Source: Malaya genurostris
Taxonomy: Eukaryota; Arthropoda; Insecta; Diptera; Culicidae
Length of the DNA: 64,000 nucleotides
Assembly: GCF_030247185.1 (NCBI RefSeq)
Contig: NC_080572.1
Coordinates: 95,715,198-95,779,197 of the forward strand
Reading direction: 5' to 3'
The notes under the pieces were generated by a model. That model did no database searches. It saw nothing but the letters and a program-made list of their open reading frames with translations, and was not told where the DNA came from. How positions within the stretch are numbered: position 1 is the first letter of the stretch; every line of letters starts with the position of its first letter. Positions 55,666 through 64,000 of the stretch are shown here, in pieces. The translations under genes were made by a program, and so were the position numbers.

Positions 55666-56626
55666 TATCCGAAACTTTTTGCTTTAGACCTATAACTTCT
55701 TCGGCAAAGTTTTTTCTAGTTAGAAGTTCTAAAACTTTATAGAAGACATCGTTTTTCTATCTCTTAAGGGAAAAAAGTTGTTGAAATGAACTTTTATCGT
55801 AGTAGGCTTTGCACATGTTTTATTGTGATTAAATCACGAGGTATATTTTTGTGAATGAGTTCTCCAAAGGAACTATGTATATCGGATCAACGGTTTAGCA
55901 GCTAGAGAATTAAGTTCACATTTTTGTCGATTCAAACCACTGTGCATTTGCGGGACGTTTTACTTTTCTGTTACAATTCGAAAAAAAATGCAACTGAAGC
56001 GCATCGAATCCTTTCAGAAACTTACGGTGATGCTGCTCTGAGTAAAAGAACGTGTCGGGAGTGGTTTCAACGTTTTGAAAATGGTAATTTCGATGATGGT
56101 GGAAGAGAAAAAACCTTCAAAGATGAATAACAATTTACTACGAGCTCTTAAAACCGGGTGAAACCATCACAGGAGCTGGCTACCGAACGCAACTGATACG
56201 CCTTAGTCGCGCGCTAAAAGAAAAGCGGCCACAGTATCAAGAGCGACATGACAAAGCCATCCTCCAACACGACAATGCTCGACCTCATGTCGCAAAAGTG
56301 GTCAAAAAGTACCTGGAAACGCTGAAATGGGAAGTCTTGCCTCACCCGCCGTATTCCCCAGATGTCACCCCTTCTGACTTCCACCTATTCCGTTCGATGG
56401 CACAGGGCCTGGCAGAATCCTTCGAAGAGTTGGAAAAATGGATTGCTTCATTGATAGCATTAAAAAAGGATTCCTTTTTTCGAGCCGGGATCCGAAAATT
56501 TCCGGAAAGATGGGAAAAAGTTGTCGCTAGCGACGAACAATACTTTGAATAATACATATGTAAGCACTTTTTCACAATAAAGCTTTAAATTTTGGAAAAA
56601 AACGGCGGAAGCAAAGTTGTACACCT

Positions 56627-57290
56627 AACATATCTGGGGCATTCCACGCAAAATCAGCCACCCAAAATTTTCAGTAAAGAACTCGAAAATATTCGACACG
56701 TGTTTTTTTATTTCAATATGGTACGTGAAATTTTCGAGATATAATTTTTTGAAATTTCGCGTTTTCGAAATGGAGCCTATTTTCAACAGCCTATACTGTA
56801 AAATCTAATAAAGATACAAAAATTCGTCCAACACATGAAATGTGCGTCTTTTCCTTAGCTTTCAAATATGCGATTCCATAAAACAACCTTTAAAGTTAAT
56901 ATAATGAAAAAAGTTAAAAATTAATAAACAAAAAAAAATTAACACTTGGCCCTTATTCTTTTTTTTTGTTGAATAGAGAAACTTTAGGGGTTTAACTCAA
57001 TCTTGGCAAAGTTTCAGAGTGGCAAGATCAATAGTTTCGGAGCAGTGATTTTTACAATTACGACCCGTACGCGCGGATACGGATTTCATTCGAAGCTGTT
57101 AATGAAGATTACAAACAGTTATAAATGCTTTTCAATTCTCCTACCTTGATTCTGCGCCCTTTAAACATTCCTAAAGCATCCTTATAAATTAGACGTACAA
57201 GATTTTTTTTGCTTGAAAATAGATAGTGATTTGCGCCCTCAGTTCCAAATTATCTTTACAAGATGTTATTCATTCGGCGAGTAAACAAAT
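56627..57290. other. No gene recognised
   Basis: AT-rich non-coding DNA. The block 57,155-57,265 (TTCTGCGCCCT ... CCAAATTATC) recurs at 58,043-58,110 on the far side of the next mariner. Confidence 0.4.
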
Positions 57291-57357
57291 AACAGTTCGG
57301 CGGAAAAGTTCGTATCGTTTAATAGAAAGACACATTTTTTGTCAAAATTCGTTTTTA

Positions 57358-58083
57358 TTATTCAACATAATTGCCATCAGAGGCGACACAGCGATTATAG
57401 CGATCTTTCATCTTTTCGATACCATTTTTGTCCTTTGCCTCAAAATAGGCCTCAGTTTCAGCGATTACCTCTTCATTGCTTCTAAACTTTTTACCAGCGA
57501 GCATTCTCTTGAGGTCTGAGAACAGGAAAAAGTCACTGGGGGCCAAATCTGGAGAATACGGTGGATGAGGGAGCAATTCGATGCCCAATTCGTTCAATTT
57601 CAGCATGGTTTTTCGTTGTTGTTTTTGATCGATTGTGAGCTCACGCGGCACCCATTTTGCACAAAGCTTTCTCATATCCAAATATTCGTGAATAATATGT
57701 CCAACACGTTCCTTTGATATCTTTAGGGTGTCAGCTATCTCGATCAACTTCACTTTACGATCATTGAAAATCATTTTGTGGATTTTTTTCACGTTTTCAT
57801 CGGTAACAGCCTCTTTTGGACGTCCACTGCGTTCATCGTTTTCGGTGCTCATATGACCAGTACGAAATTTTGCAAACCACTTACGAATTGTTGCTTCGCC
57901 CGGTGCAGAGTCTGGATAACACTCATCAAGCCATTTTTTGGTATCGGCGGCACTTTTTTTCATCAAAGAGTAGTGTTTCATCAACACACGAAATTCCTTT
58001 TTTCCATTTTTTTTACAATAACCCTTTTCCATGTTCCTTTCGTGATTCTGCGCCCTGGAACTATTCTTAAGGCGCCTTTCCAA
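57358..58083 (-). CDS. Mariner transposase derivative with in-frame core deletion, 241-aa ORF
   Basis: Real mariner coding begins about residue 28 (KKEFRVLMKHYSLMKKSAAD). The residues before it come from flanking DNA. Both helix-turn-helix motifs are intact: SAPGEATIRKWFAKFRTGHM, the linker ERSGRPKEAV, then KVKLIEIADTLKISKERVGH. After CAKWVPRELTIDQKQQRKTM, a deletion of roughly 100 residues joins in frame to LKLNELGIELLPHPPYSPDL and APSDFFLFSDLKRM, ending YNRCVASDGNYVE. A full mariner transposase is about 345 aa. First and second catalytic Asp are missing. It could still bind its terminal repeats, but not cut. The left terminal repeat is near 57,292 (AACAGTTCGGCGGAAAAGTT). Confidence 0.8.
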   Translation of the reverse strand: MERRLKNSSRAQNHERNMEKGYCKKNGKKEFRVLMKHYSLMKKSAADTKKWLDECYPDSAPGEATIRKWFAKFRTGHMSTENDERSGRPKEAVTDENVKKIHKMIFNDRKVKLIEIADTLKISKERVGHIIHEYLDMRKLCAKWVPRELTIDQKQQRKTMLKLNELGIELLPHPPYSPDLAPSDFFLFSDLKRMLAGKKFRSNEEVIAETEAYFEAKDKNGIEKMKDRYNRCVASDGNYVE

Positions 58084-60110
58084 ATTATCCTTACAATATG
58101 TTATTTTTGTAGCTTGAAAATAAGTGACGATTTGCTTTCCCAGTAGGTATTATTGCTTCCGTATCCTTCTTGTTTAATTGAATCAGTCATTGATAAAATT
58201 TTGGAAATTTTTTTTTGTTTCCTGAGAAATTGCAGTTTCATGAGCTGGTTAGTCACTGACTAACTGTGACTAACCGCAACTACAGCACTGAATTTGAGGT
58301 ACGCTAGAAGTTACACATGTTAGATCGAATCAGATAGTATGTATGTAAAGCAATTTCTTCAATTATGGTTCGAGCAATTTAGATTTACCTATTTTTGTCG
58401 TTCGTATAATAGCAATGGTAATTCGAAGGCTTTAATAAAGTCAGTGTGGAGAGTTTTTAGATATTATACAACTGCTAAGTTCGCAATTTCATTTATATTT
58501 GTGTCACTCTCAGAAATATGGCTTTGTACAAAAAATATGTTGGAAACTCTTATTGCGTATCAATCATAGTGCTCGGTTGTTGTGTAGGCGGAAGCAGTAT
58601 TCCAGTTTGGTCTTAATTCCACTGTCGTACATAATTTGTCAACGACTTGTATGGTGCCTGCAATGGATTAAAGGAAAATAGTTGCCTAACTAATTACAGT
58701 ACACTGACATACACACCAAAGAGCTCATTATCGTTGCTTTCCATTCAAACTAATCTCTAAAGTTTCATCAGCACAAATTTTACAGCAGACAATGCTTTGA
58801 TCCACATACCGAAAGCTAATCAAGTCAATGATGACAAATGGTAACTGCTGGATAAAACTTACAAAGCAGATTCCAGCTCTGTCTTTGTCTTTTGCACATT
58901 ATTGCAGTCAATTCATTACATCAGCACCGTTTCTGATTGCACGGAGCCAAACTTTACATCATCCTTTGATACCCACATGAAACAGTGCGCGCTGTATCAC
59001 ATCCTTAATTTAGTTTAATGAGACCACCAGAGACCAGGCGGAAATGAGAAACTAGGATCTACGGCACAGTGGAACGGATCCCGGAAAAAGTAGTTAAAAT
59101 CAAAATAAACTGCACTGATGTACTCTTTCAAAGTCCCCAAGCTGACAAAGGTTTCTGCATTGTTTTGGATTCTTGGTTCGGGCAAACTTCTCTACTTGCA
59201 TTTGACGATTTCTGTATGTCACTGGTCCCACGGTGGTCGTTTGAAAATTGGTGGGTGATGTTGGAAGAATTAAATCAACTCTCTGTACAGAGCTGAAATG
59301 AGGTTTGCTCTTGACTTTTTCAGCGGTGATGTAGTGTGTTCTCGTCACTTTTGATCCAGGATGCAATAGAGAATGGAATCCCGTTATTTATCCGGGACCG
59401 AGAATGAGCACTCGTCATTTGTGCCTGGGAGGGATAGACGACAACTTCCGATGCATCATTCGCTGGGACAGAGAGCTAGTGCTCGTTTGCAAACGTTTTT
59501 TTTTTTAAATACAGCTCACACAAATTTTATATGTCGAGCTACACTGATGAAATAGTCTGTTTCAATCGGGAACTTCTATGAGATATCTAACTATTTTGGT
59601 CATCTTTAATCCTTTTTTTTTTTCTTCTCGCCCTTTCCGAAATCAGAAACAGGAACCATGATGTAGAGGTTTTGAGAGTTTAGTGATGGAGGACAATATA
59701 AATGACAATAATCATAATACATAAAATTGAACTGAATTACCGGAAAGAGAAACTGCGCGAGCATGCCATAGTTGGGCAAGATTCTGCAGATGAGGTAGAT
59801 ATTCTGCCACTGGATCTCACACATACTTATTTAGGACTAAAAAGACGAACGCAAGCGCACTTCGAATACATGCTTGGCAAGATCCATTATCATACATTAC
59901 AGAACAGAATGATTAATCGAAAATGGACTGAAATCGACATGAGTGCCTCTTAGGGAGGCCCAATGGGTCGGACAGATAGGTTTTCTGGGAAAGTCATAGT
60001 ATAGTTTTAGAGGACGACCTTCAAATTAAAAAAAAAAAAAATTGTGGTTTAGTGGAGTGATTGGAGACCGAAATCGCTGTGAAATGGAGCACACGAACAT
60101 CGCTATCATT
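58084..60110. other. No gene recognised
   Basis: About 2 kb with short, unrelated ORFs on both strands. The ORF at 59,702-59,953 (83 aa) has no motif. Poly-T and poly-A tracts lie at 59,499 and 60,028. Confidence 0.35.
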
Positions 60111-60119
60111 GTTAAAATC

Positions 60120-60230
60120 AACGGTTTAGGATTCCAACTACTTGTCCATCCACCATGTTCACCTGATTTGGCTTCCTCGAACTATAAACTGTTTTAAAAC
60201 TTCAAGTCATCTCATGAGAAATCGAAGTGA
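60120..60230 (+). pseudogene. Probable mariner remnant
   Basis: FQLLVHPPCSPDLASSNYKL followed by F and a stop resembles the mariner third-Asp block (LPHPPYSPDLAPSDYHLF), with the Asp changed to Asn. Nothing else of the element is readable. Confidence 0.5.
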
Positions 60231-60480
60231 GTTTCGTTTTGGAATTTTAGACAGCTACTTCCGAAACCAGTATGGTCAAAGTAAGTGTGTATGGCAATCA
60301 ACAAATATGACCTACAAGTTTAGAAGATTTTTTCCATTCTCCAATAAGTCACCAATTTTATTGAAATATTTAATAATGGCAGTTCCAGTGGCAAAGCTTA
60401 AAACGTCTGCTAAAAACACCGGTAAAAGGCGCACCGAGAATTAGGTACATAAGCTATCTTCAATAACATTGTTTTTTTTT

Positions 60481-61500
60481 GTCGTGAATACGACTTACTT
60501 TATTATGGGGTGCCTTTTCAAAATTAGCCATATGGAAGAATGGACAGAACTTAATCATGAATATCTCGACTTGTATTAACGGCAGCAACATAATTCTTTC
60601 ACCATTTCATCAAAAATATGATCAGGAATTTAGGATAATATTTTGAACAGTGTGAGATAACCACAAACAACTCAAAAATTGAGTTTTCTCAAAATTTGAA
60701 AACAACGCGGAAAACTCTTTACTTTAGCTTGGGGTTTTCGCGCAAGGACGACGAACACCGTAATCGTAAATCAATCATTTCTTCTTGTGCGTTGGATGAA
60801 AGCAGACGTCGGATCGAGAAGACGCATTCAAATAGCGGCATCGGAGAGGGCACCATCTGTGTGGATAAAACCTCAAACGCTCAGGTCGTAGTTCTCATTT
60901 GCCTTCCGGTCGTGAAGGCGAGAAGACGCATTAAACCAGTTTCGAATCATTTGGCACTGCGAGCGGATGTGTTGCGGTTTGTACGCAAAGCTAGTTTCAA
61001 CACAAACAAGAGCGATTGCATCATGCAACAGAGCTTCTGGTCGTTTGCATTGGAGAGAAAGAAAACGAAAAACGAAAAGTGAACAACATTATATAAAATC
61101 AGCCGTTCTAATGGCTCTAAATGTTATCTAAAGAACTATTAAGATTACTTCTTTGCACATCGAAGGTAAAGATCATCAGTTTAGTGAAAATCCAAAATAA
61201 TTTGATTTGCTTCGGGCACTTTTCGCTGTGCGAAAATCATTCGAGAAAAATGTTCCGAACTGTGCTAAATATCGTAGCGAATTCCACAATTTGGTCCTTC
61301 CAAAAGGTAGAAATGAATCCTGCATCTTGATAGATTCTTTCAATGAAATATGTAAATCCGAAATGAGACAATCGACGTCAAAAGTTTCACAATTCAGACA
61401 ATCGATCAGCTTTCTATACGAATTCGAAAGTATAAAGAAATCGTGGCAGTTTTATTCGTATTCACGACATCCAGTTATATCTCTGACATTACACACCCGT
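60481..61500. repeat. Repeat C copy 2
   Basis: An uninterrupted version of the repeat at 9,057-11,240. It starts GTCGTGAATACGACTTACTT, has TCGTATTCACGAC at 61,456-61,468, and is followed by CCAGTTATATCTCTGACATT. It contains ORFs at 60,696-61,082 and 61,207 onwards, but no recognisable domain. Confidence 0.55.
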
Positions 61501-61542
61501 ACTTTTGATCTAAGGGCCCGATTGGTTGGCATATTGCTCGTT

Positions 61543-62887
61543 GCAAAGCAAAGCCAAAGCAAAGCCAAAGCAAAGCCAAAGCAAAGCCAAAGCAAAGCCA
61601 AAGCAAAGCCAAAGCAAAGCCAAAGCAAAGCCAAAGCAAAGCCAAAGCAAAGCCAAAGCAAAGCCAAAGCAAAGCCAAAGCAAAGCCAAAGCAAAGCCAA
61701 AGCAAAGCCAAAGCAAAGCCAAAGCAAAGCCAAAGCAAAGCCAAAGCAAAGCCAAAGCAAAGCCAAAGCAAAGCCAAAGCAAAGCCTAAGCAAAGCCTAA
61801 GCAAAGCCTAAGCAAAGCCAAAGCAAAGCCAAAGCAAAGCCAAAGCAAAGCCAAAGCAAAGCCAAAGCAAAGCCAAAGCAAAGCCAAAGCAAAGCCAAAG
61901 CAAAGCCAAAGCAAAGCCAAAGCAAAGCCAAAGCAAAGCCAAAGCAAAGCCAAAGCAAAGCCAAAGCAAAGCCAAAGCAAAGCCAAAGCAAAGCCAAAGC
62001 AAAGCCAAAGCAAAGCCAAAGCAAAGCCAAAGCAAAGCCAAAGCAAAGCCAAAGCAAAGCCAAAGCAAAGCCAAAGCAAAGCCAAAGCAAAGCCAAAGCA
62101 AAGCCAAAGCAAAGCCAAAGCAAAGCCAAAGCAAAGCCAAAGCAAAGCCAAAGCAAAGCCAAAGCAAAGCCAAAGCAAAGCCAAAGCAAAGCCAAAGCAA
62201 AGCAAAGCCAAAGCAAAGCCAAAGCAAAGCCAAAGCAAAGCCAAAGCAAAGCCAAAGCAAAGCCAAAGCAAAGCCAAAGCAAAGCCAAAGCAAAGCCAAA
62301 GCAAAGCCAAAGCAAAGCCAAAGCAAAGCCAAAGCAAAGCCAAAGCAAAGCCAAAGCAAAGCCAAAGCAAAGCCAAAGCAAAGCCAAAGCAAAGCCAAAG
62401 CAAAGCCAAAGCAAAGCCAAAGCAAAGCCAAAGCAAAGCCAAAGCAAAGCCAAAGCAAAGCCAAAGCAAAGCCAAAGCAAAGCCAAAGCAAAGCCAAAGC
62501 AAAGCCAAAGCAAAGCCAAAGCAAAGCCAAAGCAAAGCCAAAGCAAAGCCAAAGCAAAGCCAAAGCAAAGCCAAAGCAAAGCCAAAGCAAAGCCAAAGCA
62601 AAGCCAAAGCAAAGCCAAAGCAAAGCCAAAGCAAAGCCAAAGCAAAGCCAAAGCAAAGCCAAAGCAAAGCCAAAGCAAAGCCAAAGCAAAGCCAAAGCAA
62701 AGCCAAAGCAAAGCCAAAGCAAAGCCAAAGCAAAGCCAAAGCAAAGCCAAAGCAAAGCCAAAGCAAAGCCAAAGCAAAGCCAAAGCAAAGCCAGAGCAAA
62801 GCCAAAGCAAAGCCAAAGCAAAGCCAAAGCAAAGCCAAAGCAAAGCCAAAGCAAAGCAAAACCAAAGCAAAGCCAAAGCAAAGCCAA
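61543..62887 (+). repeat. 11-bp minisatellite (GCAAAGCCAAA)n, ~120 copies
   Basis: The unit GCAAAGCCAAA repeats for about 1,345 bp with very few variants. There are three consecutive GCAAAGCCTAA units at 61,785-61,812, a 6-bp shortening at about 62,199, GCCAGAGC at about 62,791, and a disrupted edge at about 62,850. Because 11 is not a multiple of 3 and neither strand's unit contains a stop, all six frames are open. The KAKPKQSQS and FGFALALLWLC polypeptides are therefore artefacts unless shown otherwise. High uniformity suggests recent expansion. Confidence 0.97.
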
Positions 62888-63454
62888 GATGCTTTTCTTC
62901 AATAGGGATGCTATTTCGCTTAGTGATGGTCGTTTTGTAAGGTTAGAACTCGTGGTAGTAGGCTAATTTTCGAATACTCTGCGTGTTTAAGCGAAAAGCC
63001 CTTTTGCTCAATACTCGGCTATAAATAAGAGCAGGAAGAATGACGCAAATACGTGTACAATCACGTGTACATTGAAAGGAATTTAAAACACTGCACTGGG
63101 TTGGTCACACGACGTTCATGTGTACGGGGTATTAAAGAGAAACTTTTACAGCATTGTCATGTCAGTCATCCTTGGAATTTCCTTCGGTGTACTGTTTAGC
63201 TGCGTGTCAACATACATATTGTTCACTTTTTAAATCGAAGTTTTGAAAGAGGTGTCTCAACATCGGGAGCTGCCAAATCTTATTTTGGACATGAGATTAG
63301 AATCGCATCTGACGGGGTCGAATGACACCAACAAATACCCTTTAAGCAAAATGGTTCAGAGGAAGCCAACCAACCAAATGGTCGAAAAGGGGAAATACGC
63401 AACAAACTTGATGAGAAACAAAAGATGAAACTATACAAGATGTTGTCGGAATAC
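62888..63454. other. No gene recognised
   Basis: Unique-looking DNA. An ORF at 63,243-63,428 could include decayed DD37E transposase (KMVQRKPTNQMVEKGKY), but I cannot confirm it. Confidence 0.35.
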
Positions 63455-63599
63455 TTAGTCTGCGCAAGACAATATAGTCAGATACTGTGTGCCCAAAATT
63501 AACCTTGCCAAAAGTCGAGCCCGAAAGCAATATAATTCATCGTTACCCATCATACTAGGGACAGAAGAAGCTAAGAGTCTAAGTTTCAAGAACAGAAAG

Positions 63600-63830
63600 A
63601 TAAATTTATTTTCGACAAAGTAACTATTTGGCAAGCCATCTGTGCGTGCGTTAAAATCGGTCAATCATTCACCTCAACTGGAAATATTAACAGTGACATC
63701 TGTATCGAATAGTGCCTTCAAGAACGCTTATTGTCACTTCTGAAACAAACATCCTGAGATCTAGAATCTGGCTACTACTCAACAGTGACAGAGAAATGGT
63801 ACGAGGAAAATGAAAAAAAATTTTTTACCA
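63600..63830 (+). pseudogene. ITmD37E transposase remnant
   Basis: DKVTIWQAICACVKIGQSFT, STGNINSDICIE, stop, CLQERLLSLLKQTS parallels the 42.4-kb copy (QAICSCGKISKPF, CLQKRLLPMI) and the 12.2-kb copy (KVLIWQAICTCGL). ESGYYSTVTEKWYEENEKKF corresponds to the stretch after the second Asp. The catalytic Asp itself is lost. Confidence 0.65.
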
Positions 63831-64000
63831 GGTGTCGCACATACAAAAGTAAATATTCTCTTGGGAACTGTTTATATATGACATTTCGTTATTGTTTTCG
63901 TAGCATATGCTGTGTAGTATCGATCATGTCGATGTTGTGCATGAAAATCGATTTTGCGGGAAATGTTACTTCATTACTTTTTTATTGAAATTTGACTTTT

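Larger units (their letters stand above)
52888..55944. mobile_element. Transib-like foldback element, CACAGTG ends, 5-bp duplication
   Basis: The termini are CACAGTGGTATGTATCG (left) and its inverse CGATTCAAACCACTGTG (right). CATTT flanks both sides (52,883-52,887 and 55,945-55,949). The outer 280 bp (to about 53,168 / 55,666) are inverted repeats with only a handful of mismatches. Inverted similarity continues inwards to about 53,520 / 54,190 once two insertions are discounted. No transposase ORF. Transib elements are known for 5-bp duplications and CAC-starting ends resembling the recombination-signal heptamer. Assignment is inference from ends and duplication length only. Confidence 0.7.
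52856..56552 (+). pseudogene. Mariner transposase, interrupted and internally deleted
   Basis: MSVYVPNSRH is followed by the foldback element. The frame resumes at 55,945 with LRDVLLFCYNSKKNATEAHR, RTCREWFQRFENGNFDDGGR and EKTFKDE, stop. A deletion and frameshift lead to NNLLRALKPGETITGAGYRT, AILQHDNARPHVAKVVKKYL (second Asp, HDNARPH) and HPPYSPDVTPSDFHLFRSMA (third Asp, SDFHLF), ending PERWEKVVASDEQYFE at 56,552. The second helix-turn-helix and first catalytic Asp are gone. Confidence 0.85.
52686..56626 (+). mobile_element. Mariner (DD34D) hosting a four-element nest
   Basis: The ends AGGTGTACAACTTTGCTTCC (52,686) and GGAAGCAAAGTTGTACACCT (ending 56,626) are inverses over 28 bp. About 0.9 kb of mariner remains. 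Codons 1-10 of its transposase are separated from the rest by 3,057 bp of later insertions plus a 5-bp duplication. Removing 52,888-55,944 and one CATTT restores an uninterrupted N-terminal frame (inference from direct reading). Confidence 0.9.

Noticed and set aside
59702..59953. 83-aa ORF
   Set aside because: No recognisable domain and no supporting exon or repeat homology.
61786..62902. 359-364-aa ORFs of Leu/Phe/Ala/Trp/Cys repeats (minus) and KAKPKQSQS repeats (plus)
   Set aside because: They are forced by the stop-free 11-bp satellite unit. All frames are open, there is no start context, and nothing outside the array continues the frame.

Overview
The window looks like repeat-rich, AT-rich intergenic and intronic DNA from an insect nuclear genome, most likely a culicine mosquito. 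The grounds are indirect. It holds several IS630-Tc1-mariner elements of the DD37E type (ITmD37E, first described in mosquitoes), DD41D and DD34D relatives, tRNA-derived SINEs, RNase H-bearing and Jockey-type LINEs, and interspersed repeats with the 'GGCCCTCYGGGCC / ACTGAGTCGAATGGCATATGACAC' style of text that I associate with mosquito DNA. Nothing is prokaryotic: there are no operons, ribosome binding sites or CRISPR arrays. The only convincing host-gene signal is the 3' end of a trypsin-like (S1) serine protease or protease homologue on the + strand. It has two exons, 15,422-15,571 and 21,411-21,587, and a poly(A) signal at 21,690. Its 5.8-kb intron is itself full of transposons. A signal-peptide-like ORF at 1,306 may belong to a related secreted gene, but it is frame-broken.

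Layout. 1-3.7 kb: SINE, candidate secreted exon, a MITE. 3.7-6.65 kb: two deleted mariners, the second split by 'repeat A'. 9.06-11.24 kb: 'repeat C' split by a DD37E element. 11.8-13.5 kb: a DD41D element split by another DD37E element. 15.2-21.7 kb: protease exons and intron (repeat A twice, a DD37E element with perfect inverted ends, a SINE). 22.6-30.3 kb: repeats A, C and D, a DD41D element converted into a 134-bp perfect foldback, and a tandem array of about 280-bp units. 30.3-38.1 kb: mariner remnant, second MITE copy, a Jockey-type LINE split by an inverted Tx1/L1-like LINE with a 1,012-aa ORF, and a repeat A copy carrying a long (AAT)n. 38-41.5 kb: no recognisable gene. 41.5-49.5 kb: three LINE ORF1 remnants, a DD37E element, a 5'-truncated RNase H LINE with a 16-bp target-site duplication and an open 884-aa ORF, and a short poly(A) retrocopy with its own duplication. 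51.4-52.3 kb: DD41D element. 52.7-56.6 kb: a mariner containing a 3-kb foldback element, which in turn contains a MULE-like element and a LINE 3' end. 57.3-58.1 kb: mariner with an in-frame internal deletion. 60.5-62.9 kb: repeat C, then about 120 copies of an 11-bp minisatellite. 63.6 kb: DD37E remnant.

The most unusual item is the 3,057-bp foldback at 52,888-55,944. It starts and ends with CACAGTG, is flanked by a 5-bp duplication (CATTT), and has inverted arms several hundred bp long. CACAGTG is identical to the V(D)J recombination-signal heptamer, and 5-bp duplications with CAC-type ends are the Transib hallmark. Its second arm acts as an internal empty-site control for two later insertions. 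Most transposase genes here are defective, and several lost the segment between the N-terminal helices and the catalytic core. The two large LINE ORFs are the only long intact coding regions. All family names rest on motifs I can read, not on database searches.
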